Source: Phlegmacium glaucopus | Lineage: Eukaryota > Basidiomycota > Agaricomycetes > Agaricales > Cortinariaceae | Assembly: GCA_015039465.1 (NCBI GenBank) | Contig: MU130539.1 | Location: 1 to 64,000, forward strand | DNA: 64,000 nucleotides | Reading direction: 5' to 3' | In this document: positions 23,458 through 36,019 of the stretch, piece by piece | Numbering within the stretch: the stretch's first letter is position 1 | How the letters are laid out: each line of letters opens with the position of its first letter | Position numbers and translations under genes: made by a program | Notes under the pieces: generated by a model | Seen by the model: the letters and a program-made list of their open reading frames with translations, nothing else | Told to the model about the DNA's origin: nothing | Database searches by the model: none

Positions 23458-25198
23458 ATGTTCCCATTCAAACCCACCCATCCTTCAGCTAGACGCCCCA
23501 TTTCTCCTACTCGACGCAACAAACTTCTTCTTTCATACGCTCCAGACTGGTGAGCTTGTCCATTACCTCATCCTGCGATATCCTCATCTCTCGACTTCCA
23601 GGGTCATTACAATTGTTCTTGCGTATGTTTTCTTTGGGGAATTCCAACTGTACCGATTCACTAAATATTCAATACGTAGTGCCCTATTCCTTCTCCTTGA
23701 CAATGTCGATGGCTTTAGGAGGGATTTCTCAGTGACAGACACTTCGTATGTTGCTTCTATCTCCACATACACCAGCGCCACTGACAATCATTAAAAGGAT
23801 ACGACACCCGTAAGGTTTATCTATTAACCCTCTGAAGATCCCCCTGAATGACGTTTATTAGTTTTGCTGTACATGAACGTGTTCCGGTATGTTAATGTCA
23901 GTCTTCATTTCTATTCAATGTTCACCCCTGTATCTCTAGAATCTCGCCTTGTACCTGATAGCAGTTCTATCCCCTTTGATTATCATGGCTTTAGTTAACT
24001 TTGTTACTGTACGGTCCTGGTGGGATTTTCACAATGGTTCGTCATATATTTATACACATCTCCGCACTCCTGACGAGTATTTTCTTCATCCAGCCGCACT
24101 TGGAGGTTCGCACACATTTTGTTTTGTCTTGTCTTGTATCTGATAAGTATCTTGTACTCCACAGGGTTTTTAGGATTGGCATTGACAGGTGCTGTCACGG
24201 AAGTGGTAAAACTCACCGTTGGACGACCTCGACCAGGTAACCTGCCCATCCTTTCCCTCCGCTCTGCTTATAATATTGTATGGCTTAGACCTTCTCGACC
24301 GTTGCCAACTGCCTGCAGGCATTTCAGACCCTCCTTATAAATTGACAAACTCGACTTTATGCACCCAAACAGATATAGCTATTATGCGAGACGGATTCCG
24401 TAGTTTCCCTTCGGGACATTCTAGTCGTACGTCCTCTGTCACTGCTAAAATCATAGCACATATATTCATAAAATGCACTCTCTGCAGTGTCTTTCGCTGG
24501 ACTTGGATTTTTAGGGTTCTATCTTGCTGGAAAGCTTCATTTGTTTGATAGCAAAGGTCATACGGTGGGTTACTTTTGGCTTTTCTTCCTTAGATGGATA
24601 TCGCTGACGTATTGGATCTGAAGGGAAAAGCATGGATAGCAGTTACGCCCTTTGTTGGAGCCGCTCTCGTAGCCATCTCTCGGACCATGGATAACCGCCG
24701 TACGTATCTATCATATTTATCTTTTCTCCACATGCCTCATTCAACTCTCGTTCAGACCACTGGCATGACGTCCTCGTAGGCTCCATACTTGGTACCGTCC
24801 TCGCCTACTTCTCCTACCGCCAATATTATCCCGGCCTAGCCTCCAAATTCTCTCATCGTCCTTATTCCCCACGCATCAAACGTGAAGATGACGAACTGCT
24901 CCCGATTCACAATCTCCACTCGTTTGGAGGTGATCAGGGCCTTCATGGCGTTGGAGGTCCTGCGAGTCATGACGATCATGATGATGCATTGGCTGGGACT
25001 GTACCTCGTCTTGAAGCTGAGCGTTTGGAGGATGTATGGAGAGAGAGATATGATGGAGTGCAGACTGCAGATGAAAATGAAGATGTGCCATATGGGGACA
25101 GTCTTCGACTGGGGTCAAGAGTGCCAGCTTCGAGTAACGCACCTTACATTTCTAACCTGCAGACCATACCTATTGCTGCGAAAGGCCCTCAAGTATGA
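23458..25198 (+). CDS. PAP2-family lipid phosphate phosphatase (LPP/DPP1-like)
   Basis: Multi-pass membrane enzyme that dephosphorylates phosphatidate and diacylglycerol pyrophosphate. ATG 23458 gives MFPFKPTHPSARRP, then NKLLLSYAPDWVITIVLAAL (first helix), DNVDGFRRDFSVTDTSI and FAVHERVPNLALYLIAVLSP, all over very short introns. The three catalytic motifs are present: KLTVGRPRP (C1), FRSFPSGHSS with VSFAG (C2), and SRTMDNRHHWHDVLVGSILG (C3). The hydrophilic C-tail is acidic, ends AAKGPQV and stops at 25196-25198. Normal family order, no break. Confidence 0.92.
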
Positions 25199-26241
25199 TA
25201 CGACGACCTTGGCTACAAACTTGCTGTTTGTTGTATGTAGTGTTCACCGTACCCACTTCTTTTATCGTTCCGATTCTTTTCTTACGACTCTTGGTTCATA
25301 TATCCGTAATTTTAGTGAAAGGATGTATAACATATGACGCTTTTCTATAGCTTGTTACAATTTACTCCCTGTTAATTTTTCTTCCATTTCTTTCATGTAT
25401 ACTTCAGGCAAAGAAAGCTACATAGCATGACATTTTATGTGCATGGATATTATTGATTCCCTTCGGCGAGCGGGAAAAAAAACTTCATTGAAATGTGTAT
25501 TGAATTCCCACTGAGGCCTTATTCAGGTACATATAATAATTAGACCTTCAATTAGGCTTTCAGGAATATACAGCACCGTGCACATCGCGTGGCGTTAAAG
25601 TTTTAAATGGGGACTCTGCCCATTTCATCTAAAGCTAGTATCTTGATATGTAGACATGGAACCAGGGCCCACCTGGCTCGAAGGAGGTTCAGGACCGAAG
25701 AGAAAACTGAAGGGGTGTTTGGCAGACCAACAGAGTGGAAAAACGACCGTAAACCTAGTACCCGCTGTGAGGCAAGTCAGGTCACCTGGTACGCTTTTGT
25801 GGCGCAACAGAGTCCAGGCTCAAGTGCCTGAGGCTGACAACGCGTTTGGGGCGGAAGAAACAAAGACTGACAACCCGAAGTCCCGCAAAGACAGAAAAAG
25901 AAAAGACAGAGACTATTACGAAGCGCAGTCACGAACTCACTTGTGGTTCTAGACGGTGAAACTCAAGCTTTGAACGTAGAACCAATTGAGGGCAACTTGC
26001 GCACACCAAAAAATAGTGAACGGGAAGGAAACCAGTTCAATATGCAAGATCGTTACATTTTTAAAACAAGATGCGACTTACACAAAGGTCTGCGCGTGCA
26101 ACAATGCCTAAATCGAGACAATGCGTCTCTAGTGATCTCCAGAAAAGCGAATTTGTAGATGGCTAGATGATGTTCAAAGAACAAGCTAGGTCAAGGAGGA
26201 CGCCTGAAAATGATGAAAAAAGAGTCTTGAGATCAAGGAAA
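25199..26241. other. Convergent intergenic region, about 1 kb, undetermined
   Basis: Lies between the PAP2 stop and the stop of the TFIIB-like gene. A plus-strand frame at 25656-25952 (98 codons, charged, with NPKSRKDRKRKDRDY near its end) has no recognised relative. It could be part of a small spliced gene or a long 3' UTR. Confidence 0.4.
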
Positions 26242-28264
26242 TCAATCGTACTCTTCTTCATATCGAGAGTCACTACCGCTTCGTTCTGGTGTTGATAAAC
26301 GCCAATGTTCAAGAACAACCTCTTCGCCAGCTTCTTCTCCCATGGGTTGTGTGGGTCCAAGGAGCGATGGGTAGTCTTCGTCTGGATGCCTCCGATTCTC
26401 ATGCTTGTAAACATCTCCAAGAACAGTAATTTCTTCATCTTCATCTTCCGAAGAACCAACAGAGTCTACCAGACCCATCATCAAGGTAGCATCGATATCA
26501 TCAATTGCTCCTTCTTCCAAACTGCTTTCCTCATCAGTTTTACCAGCCAAGAAAAGTGCCATTGCTTCCACATTGAGACGGGTCTTCTTTCGTGGTATCG
26601 GAACTGCTCCGTCCAACTTGTCCACTTCCATACCCTCCTCGGATATCATGGCCGCTTTTGAACGATTTTTCCTCGGGTTTCTACTCTTTTTGCAAGGTGC
26701 GTCTGCTTCATCCAGCTTGGCGTCTTCTCCTTGTTTCCATCCTAAGCTTTCTCGGAGCATCTGCACTTCACCTTCGTCTCTTAACATTTTCTCCAGTTCG
26801 CCTTCTGCAAATAGATCTTCGTCAGGTATTTGCTCTTCGTTTACGCCTCCACGATCGAGGGCGAGTAGTTGAAGACGAGTAGGAGGGCGACAAACAAGCG
26901 TGGAGGTTGTAAGGATGTATGCTGCCAATGGTAGTTCATTTGTGGGAAATATGCCTGGTGTCCTGCCTGAGAGAGTGGAGGTGGGGACTTTTGATACCGG
27001 AACAGCGTGACAGAGAGGATTAAGCAAGAAATTTGTAGCTTGTGCCTGAACATGACTAACTTTCCGTCGTTTACGAGGTCGTGAAATGTCAAGACTACCA
27101 CCTGAAACAACGAAAGTGTTCCCTTCATTGTTATTTTCATCATCGCTGAGGTCCAGGTCAAGCACCGGCCGGACAGTCATTTGCCAGATTTCTTCCTGAA
27201 AATTTATGACATCCTTGAGACCGCGGGCGACAATAAGTCGTTTGGCAACTTTGGCCCGACCGCCTTTGGATTCATATTTATCCAGCCAGGGTATTTTCTC
27301 AACCCATAGAGCGATTTCGTCTTGGATTGTTTTGTAACGCGACATCACCACACCTTTCACGACGTGATATCTAGCGCCTAAGCATTGGGCCAGGTCGCTT
27401 AACGGGTTCAAAATTGCCCGGTTCTCGGCTTCCAAAGCTAACATAAACATACCACAGGCGGTCGGAGCTGTGGGAAGATGGAATATATCATGCCCGGGAT
27501 TGAGTCGACCAAAAAGTTGACTCAAAGACATGGCAGTATTGGCGACAGAGCGTAAGCAAAGCGATTGCAATGTTTTCATAAGAGATGTGGGAAGACAGGA
27601 CTCGCGTTGGTGTTCTCTCAAAGCAGATGTCAGGTGCGACTGAATCGTGGAAATGTGGATAGAGGGATCCGCCAAGGATAAAGAAAGTTTGAGCAAGGAG
27701 GTGACGGAGTTGAACTCGCGTGTGAGTACAACCGTAGGAATCTTAAGCACGGAAGCTATGTCCCTCAGGAAATCCGGCCGATTAGACTCACGAAGGGCGA
27801 TAGAGAGACACGCCCCAGCCACGGATCTTGACTTGCTACCCCACTTGAAGTTGCTAACGGCCTTGACCTGATTAAACAAGGTAATGGTTCGTGGGGATAG
27901 ACCGGAGACATTGAGTGACAACGCGAGAGACTTGATAAACTCCGACATAGCATACTAGCAAGAGAAAAGAGTCATTATTAATTGTTGCAATGGTGAGAGT
28001 GAGATGTATATTCACGTTATTTTTCCTGTTTCGTGATTCTTTCCCTTGACCTGGCAGATCCCAATTATTACCTGTGCGAAGACATTTGAGAGTGGTAGAA
28101 GCCGATGGATCCCAAGTAAAAGAGTCAATGGTATCGTTCCAATGAGCTGAAGTGAGAACTGATTGTGAAGGATCTGTGAGAGAACCACAGTTTGTGCAGA
28201 CTGCTGAACCAACGTCGTCGTCCCAAACCGTTGTTGAACCACATTCGTTGCATCTGACGGACAT
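26242..28264 (-). CDS. Divergent TFIIB/BRF-like transcription factor
   Basis: ATG 28264 opens a TFIIB-type zinc ribbon: CNECGSTTVWDDDVGSAVCT followed by NCGSLTDPSQ (CxxC...CxxC). After an intron that fits a GTGAAT donor in phase 0, a large exon starts MSEFIKSLALSLNVSGLS and carries two cyclin-like repeats (SVAGACLSIALRESNRPDFL, IASVLKIPTVV; later AMSLSQLFGRLN, LARYHV-type helices). A basic patch (SRPRKRRKVSH) and a long acidic tail (EDEDEEITVLGD, SRYEEEYD) follow; stop 26242-26244. Ribbon plus two cyclin folds plus acidic tail resembles BRF1, but sequence identity to canonical BRF1 looks low, so BRF2/Rrn7-like or a fungal paralogue is possible. Divergent from trehalose phosphorylase. Confidence 0.75.
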
Positions 28265-28364
28265 GCAGAGAGAAGAGAACCCGCTATAGGGAAATTGCGG
28301 AGATTGAAAAGTAAGAAACGTGAGGTCCGAATGCGGTTAACCCCAGACCCAATTCTATTTTTGC

Positions 28365-28371
28365 TATAAAA
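28365..28371 (+). promoter_or_regulatory. TATA box of trehalose phosphorylase
   Basis: TATAAAA lies 43 bp upstream of the ATG at 28414, inside the 149-bp divergent interval with the TFIIB-like gene. Confidence 0.6.
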
Positions 28372-28413
28372 CAGGACTTACGTTCAATCTTTACCTCTCT
28401 TTGTACCACTACA

Positions 28414-31259
28414 ATGGCACATTTCTCATTTGAATCTGTGCCATCTGCAGCAGTAAGGCGTAGGCTTTCATCCAGTGTCGACTCACAGAAACCCCACGTT
28501 ACAGCCACCTATGCTAGCTTAACCGTCAGTCTCAACCCTACTAGGCTTCATCGTTGCTCATCTTTTTTATAGCCGATGTGGGCCGCAGTCGCAGGCGCTG
28601 TGGTCAATAACAATACCCAGTATGAGATCGCAGTGTCCATTCACGACTCGGTTTATAGCGCCGATTTCGCGTCTATGGTCATTCCATACAACCCCAAGAA
28701 CCCAGACAAGAACGCGAAAGAGATCGAGCAATTCGTTCTCCAGATTCTTCGCAAGTTCTCCATTGAGCACCTGTGTAAGTTTTTGGGAGCTGGTATCACT
28801 TTAGCCTTGCTCAAGGAGGTACATCTTCGCGATCTTTTCTCGATCGCGTTTTCTGACACCTTCCATCTAGTCTCCGAATGTATGCACTCGTCTCTGGTTG
28901 GATATGGACATCGTCCCATATGTCTTCAACATCAAACCTTTCCATACGGACTCCCTCACGCGTCCCAATGTTAAGCATCGTATTTCCTCCACCACTGGGT
29001 CTTACGTCCCCTCTGGCGCTGAAACTCCCACTGTTTATGTGGATTCTGCTCAATTGAAGGCTATGTCTGGCTTACAGGCCAGCGTTTCTGGGCGTCTTCC
29101 CATTCCTCGCACTGTTGACGAGCAGGCCGACTCGGCCGCACGCAAATGTTTAATGCACTTTGGACCTGGCAATAATCCCCGTCTTAGCATCGGTCCCCGC
29201 AATCAGGTGTTAGTCGACGCAGGCGGCAAAGTTCATCTACTTGACGATATCGACGAATATAAAGCTACTGTTGGTCCCAGGTACCGTATGATGAAATCTA
29301 TATACATAATCTTCTTATATTGTGTTAAAGGACTTGGAATGCGGTGATCAAGCTCGCTGATGAGTTGCGCGAGAAGAAAGTCAGAATTGGATTCTTCTCT
29401 TCGACCCCGCAAGGAGGTGATTATTATCCTTATCATATCGATGGCATCTTGACGTTACATTGTACATAGGTGGTGTCGCTCTGGTCCGTGGTTGATCTAT
29501 AAATAGATAGTCCAACACTACATTCTATTTTTATCCAGATGCGTCATGCCCTCATCCGATTCCTTAGTGCTCTGGATGTCGACGCCGCTTGGTTCGTTTC
29601 AACTCTTTGGATTCCATTCACCCACTCAATATTCTTATTTTTCTAATTAATAGGTATGTTCCAAACCCTTCGCCAAGCGTCTTCCGTACTACCAAAAACA
29701 ACCACAATATCTTGCAAGGCGTTGCCGCACCTGACCTTCGTCTGACCCAAGAAGCCAAAGATGGGTTCGATGCTTGGATCCTTAAAAACGGATTGAGATG
29801 GACCGCTGAAGGCGGACCACTTGCTCCCGGTGGCGTCGATGTTGCATTCATCGGTTAGTACACACAACTTTACATAAGATGACAATCTCAACAACTCCGG
29901 TTTTTCTCTTAAACTAGATGACCCTCAGATGCCGGGTCTCATTCCTTTAATCAAGAAAGTCCGCCCGGACCTTCCCATTGTGTATCGCTCACACATCGAA
30001 ATCCGTAGCGACCTTGTTCACAAACCGGGATCTCCCCAGGAAGAAGTCTGGAAATACCTTTGGAAGAACATTCAACTCGCTGATCTCTTCATCAGTAAGC
30101 TCACTACCCTTTGTTCTGAAACTGTGAATCTAACAAATTTACAGGTCACCCCGTCAGCAAATTTGTGCCAAGTGATGTACCTTTGGAGAAATTGGCTCTT
30201 TTGGGTGCTGCCACTGACTGGTAAGCATCAAACTAGTACAGGCATTTCCGTTATTCATCTTATTCTTCTAGGCTCGATGGTCTCAACAAGGAGCTTGACC
30301 CTTGGTATGAATTTACCATGTGTCCGCTTTTATTCTCACCTTACCAATCACATTAGGGATTCCCAGTTCTACATGGGAGAATTCAGAAATCTTTGTGCTA
30401 AGGAAAAAATGACGGAGCTTCGCTGGCCGCAGCGCGACTACGTTGTCCAAATCGCTCGATTTGATCCTGCCAAGGGTACGACTTCCCTCTATAGCTATTG
30501 CATTATCTCAAGGATTGCGTCTTCAGGGATTCCCGATGTCATTGATTCTTACTACAAGTTCCGCAACATGCTTAAGGCGAAGTCTCCCGACCTGTCGGAA
30601 GAAGAGCATCCTCAATTATTATTGTGTGGTCATGGCGCTGTTGATGATCCTGACGCCAGTATCATTTATGATCAAGTGATGCAGCTCATTGCGTCCGAAC
30701 CATACAAAATTTACTCCAAGGATATCGTCGTTATGAGACTTCCTCCAAGCGACCAACGTGTGTTTATTTCTTTTCGTTGATCAAAATAACGCTCAAACAT
30801 TATTCAGTTCTCAACGCGCTGATGGCAAACTCAAGAATTGCCCTCCAACTTTCTACGCGTGAAGGTTTCGAGGTCAAGGTTTCCGAGGCTCTCCATGCAG
30901 GCAAGCCCGTCATTGCTTGCCGCACTGGTGGTATTCCCCTTCAAATCGAGGACGGCAAGTCAGGCTATTTGGTCACTCCTGGTGACCATGAGGCTGTCGC
31001 GAAGCACCTTTACGAGTTGTATACCGACGAGGCTTTGTATAGGGAGATGAGTCAATACGCGAGGACTCATGTATCCGATGAAGTCGGCACCGTTGGAAAC
31101 GCTGCTGCCTGGTTGTACTTGGCTGTCATGTACCACCGTGGTATCAAGATTAAGCCCAATGGCGCGTGGCTAAACGACATGCTTCGTGCAGAGACTGGAG
31201 AAGAATATGTTGCAGGAGAGCCCAGATTGCCCCGCGGTGGTTTGCAGATGCAAGGATGA
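28414..31259 (+). CDS. Retaining trehalose phosphorylase (mushroom trehalose synthase), GT4
   Basis: Reversibly converts trehalose and phosphate to alpha-glucose 1-phosphate and glucose (EC 2.4.1.231), a cytosolic route known from Grifola, Pleurotus and Schizophyllum. ATG 28414 gives MAHFSFESVPSAAVRRRLSS; the first intron joins YASLT to PMWAAVAGAVVNNNTQYEIA as in the Grifola enzyme. Further blocks: CTRLWLDMDIVPYVFNIKPF, FFSSTPQGGGVALMRHALIR, DDPQMPGLIPLIKKVRP, YRSHIEIRSDLVH, FISHPVSKFVPSDVPLEKL, VVQIARFDPAKGIPDV, and the donor-site EX7E segment EGFEVKVSEALHAGKPVIAC. It ends RGGLQMQG, stop 31257-31259. About 740 residues in about a dozen exons, the normal length. A TATA box lies upstream. Confidence 0.97.
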
Positions 31260-31569
31260 GCGCTGCTAGCGTTGTGATAATCATCTCGCTCGTTTTTCTA
31301 GGGACATACATGGGTAGAAATATTCTCATCGTTGCTTTCCAGCTCTTGTCGTAGATCAAATATACATGTAGAATCATTTGTATCTTTGTACTCTGTCAAT
31401 ATAACTGATTTGCTTTACTAAATTCGGCAAATTGTATCACATTTGATCATAGCGTGACCTTTCAACCACCGGCAATAACAAGTTTCATTGTAGAGGTGCA
31501 TTCCTTTGTTCCGACCCTAACATGTCCTGCATAGTATAGGGATTCTTTGTTTACAAGTATCTCACACTC
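31260..31569. other. Intergenic, 310 bp
   Basis: 3' flank of trehalose phosphorylase and 5' flank of the next gene. No further feature seen. Confidence 0.5.
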
Positions 31570-32415
31570 ATGGTGATGGAGGAAAACCCCCATTCTACTC
31601 GCTCCTCGCCGTTTCGAAATCCTCGTCAATTCGCAATGACTTCAGGAAAAAGGGCACATTCGCCAGATGGAAGTCCTGGGGATCGACCTTCTGTATGCAT
31701 TCTATTGCTTCAAGTGTTGGTCGCGCACTCATCTGTGTCGTTCTTTTGTTATTTTAGAAACGCCTCTCACTTGCTACGGGTGATGTTAGCATAGGATATC
31801 GACATTTCAGCACTAGTTCCGCCAATAGCAGTCGATATCCCTCCGAAGATTGGGTGCAGCAAGCAGGAGGGTTGACCATTAATAGCACTATCTATCCTCC
31901 AGTGACTCATCACTTCCCAGTGCAGGCACCGGATGTTGAAATGGCGCGTTGTTTTCTCTCTCTCTTTTGTAACGCAGATAATTAATATTCTTAACCAAAA
32001 GTTTATGGAACCTGATGAGAGTGGGTTACAGCCTCTTCAACCCTCTTCATGTCCTCCCCCTACCCCGGTGTCACCCCCACATCAGCATATTATTATTGAA
32101 TCCCAGCTTCCAAACACTCTGCGTCGGCAGCGATATTCTGAAAGGATACATCCTCCTATTAATGTGTTACCTCCTACACCGATCACATTTACTACCCCAC
32201 CAAACAAACATCAGAGTGAAGAACAGCAGCATCCTTCAACTCGACCATCAACCCCGCCTAATTCGAGCCCGACTGCAATGGTAATATCTTCACCTTCTAC
32301 TTCGTTCTCCCAAATACCGTCATCATCGACTAAAAGACGCGTATTTTTTGGTCCGAGAACGGGTTGTGAGAAGTGCAAACTTGGTGTCAAGGGACATTTT
32401 ATACATTCCGAGTAG
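31570..32415 (+). CDS. Conserved hypothetical with C-terminal Cys motif
   Basis: ATG 31570 gives MVMEENPHSTRSSPFRNPRQ (a second in-frame ATG is 68 bases further). An intron from GTATGC joins DRPS to KRLSLATGDVSIGYRHFSTS, then a Ser/Pro/Thr-rich disordered middle. The end is GPRTGCEKCKLGVKGHFIHS, stop 32413-32415. The GPRxxCEKCxxGVKGH ending looks like a conserved tail in mushroom proteins and could bind a metal or end a regulatory region, but no function is known to me. The second intron (about 31940-31979) has no good GT donor, so its exact splice is open. Confidence 0.65.
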
Positions 32416-32632
32416 GAAAGGAAGATCGCATATGAACATCATTGGGTTGGAAACTATCAAGCATGACTTTTTCATATATTTATTCGCTGTCGAATCCTCT
32501 TAGAGTACTTACACGTCTAGACATTGTTACTGTACCTTACTGCACATAATGTTCATGGGAAAATTGTTGATCTAATCTTATCTTTGTTCTTTGAAAGAAC
32601 CATCCATTCCCGACGATCATCACGATTCTTGT

Positions 32633-35534
32633 ATGGCCACGCTTCCAAGGTCGAGCATAAGGTATCCCCCCGGACCTCCACGTCCGGTATCAGAGTTCGA
32701 TTCAGGGATCAACACATCAACAGCATGGACAGAACATCTGGAAGGTGGCCACACATCACTGTCTTCGACGAGGAAGTGTCTATCTGAATCAAATGTCCCT
32801 GCAATAGCGTCAGATGAGGATGATATAGAAGAAATCACATATCCAGCACGCGCATTATACAAATTCGAAGGAAAGGCCGAGTTTAGAGAATTATCTGTGG
32901 AGGCCGGAGATGAAGTGGAGGTGATCAAAGAGGATGTGGGTGAAGGATGGAGTTTGGTACGTGATTCGTTGGGAGAGGTTGGGTTGTTACCCCAATCTTA
33001 TTATACGGTATCTATCATCAAAACCCCTCCGAATATCATATCAAATGTTGAACAAAGTCTAGTTAACATCTGAACTTACAACACGGGAAGGATCTGTTAC
33101 TCCACGAAGGAGCGCTTCTCCGCACAAGCTCGTTATTCAAAACACGGGTGAATGGCGCGGACCGTTCCAAAGCCTGCTTGGTGGTAAATCTATCAATCGA
33201 TTTTCGAGTTTCGTCACCAGTGGTGCTGAAGCCTTCATACTCTCTGGTAGTCCCGCTGTAGAATCAAAAGGCATTGGGCATTCCAAAGAGGACACAAGTG
33301 CGTCTACGTTTGAAGCCAACGAGGAAGAGCATCTTCGGCTCGCTCGACTTGGATTGGGTGAAGCTGATTGCCATTCTGTGGATGCTGGTCCTTCATGGAG
33401 GGCCAAAACACCCCCTTTCAGTGTTCTCGTACATTCTCCCTCTAAAAGATCTTCTGTTCTCTCTGGTGCATATACGATGTACAATGTCACTTCCATCTTC
33501 CCATCTGTCCCACCACCAACGGATTGGGTTCAGGTACCCGATCCAGAAGATCGCCATCCACCTTCTCCCACCTCATCTTCATCTACGACGCGTATCACAG
33601 TCCTGCGTCGTTTCTCTCATTTCGTTATGCTCCATACAGCTCTTTCTCGTCGTCTCCCAGGGATCGCTTTACCCCCTTTACCCGAAAAACAATACGCAGG
33701 TCGGTTTAGCGAGGATTTCGTAGAAGCTAGGAGGGGTGATTTAGAACGGTATTTGAATAAAATTGTTAGGCATCCTGTCGTTAGGTATGCGGAGATCGTT
33801 GTCTTCTTTTTGGGGTGTGAGAGTGAGAGTGTGAGTAGTTGGATGATTTCTTTTGAAATTTCTTAGCTAACTAATTATTGAATAGGAATGGACTAGATTG
33901 CTTCCTCAACACCTGTCTATGCCCCCTGCAGGTCCAGCATTCTATGCTAGAGTGTATCATCCTGCTTTCAATCTCGATCTTGAAGATGCGGAAGATACCC
34001 TTCATTGTTTCCAGGCCCATACAAAGGCGGTAGGAAAGGGCATTCAAGGACTTCGGACTGTGTTTGGGAAAGTGAGGGAATCTAGGATTGGTAGCTCCCT
34101 TTCATTTCTTCATTCTTCATATTTGACAAGAACTCGCCCACTTTTCATTTGTTTCACCACAGAAATGTCAAAAGCAGAACGTCTTCTCTCGTACTCTCTC
34201 CTCTCCTTAATCACCTCAAAATCTGTGGCATCCACAATGCCAGCTATTGAAGAGGATGAACACTCTAATAACAATCATAATGGCAAAACAAAAGGCTTGA
34301 TTAACTCGTATGGGGCCTGGTGTTGGCGAGAGGGATGTGTAGGTTAGTGTGGCGCGATTCATTCGTTTCGTCCCGTTCTCATTTTGGTCATGCACTCTCA
34401 ATCATTTCCGTGCTGTCCATCCTTTTTTTTGTTTTTGTTTTTTTGTTTTTGGTATCAATTTAAGTGCTGCCCATCCTTAACATCCTATCCTGTCCATCTT
34501 CATCCCTTCATATTCTCCTCCAACCTCTATGCTTCGTTACTAAACACATCTCACCTCCACAGAATGTCTAAAATTAACTAAAGCGGTTCAAAAAACTGCT
34601 GATACACTCCAAACGGTTGCGAATTTGTACGAAGGTCATGTACGTCCGGCTTGCCTCCACTGCCTCTCTTTTTTTTTCGCAGGCTTAACTTATGTATTAT
34701 GATACAAGGCTCGAAGAACGCAATTGGCAATTCATGAATCGTTGAAATTGTTAGCGCATCCTGCTGCTGTGTATGAAGTGAGTATTTTGTTATCTTTTTT
34801 CCTTTCGCTTTGAAGCTTGAGGCTTAGTGCTCATCTTTGGTTTGTTTGGATAGGGTGTTATCAAGACCCATAGCTCTACATTAACGCGGTATAGAGAAGC
34901 GATTGGTATAGGTGCAGGTGTCAACTATGTTAGTATCTTTTCCCTCTTTCTCTCTTTCCCCTCCGACTAAGTTGTTTTTGATAATCAAAACCTTTTACAG
35001 GCGGACGAACCCACAGCCTCCCGCTGCGAAACTGTTTTGAACACGACGATGGCTGAGATGGATGTGTATCATGAACAGAAAATTGAAGATGTCAGGACTG
35101 TAGTTGGGGATTATCTGGATGGTGAAATCGTTTTGTATGAACAGGCATGTATTTTTTTTTCTTAACAATCTTCTTTTACCTAACCAACCAACTAATAGAT
35201 CCTAACCCGTCTCAAATCCGCACGTAATAACCTGTCCTCCTCATCATCATCATCAACATCATCAACAATAATATCAGCAACCCCAGTCCAACCGTCAATC
35301 CACGAAAAAGATCTCGAATCGCTCAACCTTACTTCAAACCTAAATCTAATCTACAAACCTCTGATTCAACCATGTCCACACGTGTTTGATTCCACGCCTA
35401 TACGACCTGTTAGCGTGGCTTTGGCGTTGCAGGAGGGTGTTGGGTTATTTTTGGGTGGTGGTGGTGGTGGTGGTGGTGGTGCGGGTGGCGTTAGTGGTGG
35501 GGAGACTGGGGGTGTGTTTGGGAAATTTTGGTGA
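32633..35534 (+). CDS. SH3-PX-BAR sorting nexin (SNX9/18-like)
   Basis: Membrane-remodelling adaptor for endocytosis or endosomal sorting. ATG 32633 gives MATLPRSSIRYPPGPPRPVS. The SH3 domain follows: ARALYKFEGKAEFRELSVEA, GDEVEV, GEGWSLVRDSLGEVGLLPQS; a 55-bp intron (33008-33062) then leads to a disordered linker. The PX domain is RRFSHFVMLHTALSRRLPGI, LPPLPEKQYAGRFSEDFVEA, RRGDLERYLNKIVRHPVV. The C-terminal helical BAR-like region spans several exons (ALEDTLHCFQAHTKAVGKGI-type helix, LAIHESLKLLAHPAAVYEGV, ADEPTASRCETVLNTTMAEM, YLDGEIVLYEQ). The tail carries a poly-Gly run (about 35453-35480) and stops at 35532-35534. The first exon may lie further upstream. Confidence 0.85.
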
Positions 35535-36019
35535 CGGGTTTTTAGTGTGGGGTGAGGTGTGGAGGATTTGGATCGTATGGATTTTGGTGTTTGGATTTGG
35601 CTTTTCGTCACTTGTGCCATGCTATGGTGTCGGCACTGGTGTGGGGTTTAGTACTGTATTCGTCCGTTTCAAGTTGGTTCCGTCAGTCCCATCAACACCC
35701 CCAATACCTGCCTCCCTTATCCTCCCCACCGAAATGGTGCGAACCAAGGATGTGCGCAGTTTAAACTCCAATTTCAATTTGAAGAATCTCACTCGGCTAG
35801 AAAAACACCAAGCACTTTCGATTCAGTTCAACTCTCGTCGTCGTCATTTTTATTGTAATCGTTCCTGCTTGATCCTAGAACATCATCAATCTAAACCTGA
35901 ATGTCATAAGTGCAAATTCCTCCGTTTTGAAGGGTATCATTCAGTTCAGGTCCTATAGCCATAGTGGTTTTCAAGGTGGCGTTACGGCTGACGCGTTGAC
36001 GCGTTACTGGTCGAAATAG

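Noticed and set aside
35366..35620. Minus-strand Pro-rich frame (many PPP)
   Set aside because: It is the antisense shadow of the poly-Gly run in the sorting nexin's last exon.
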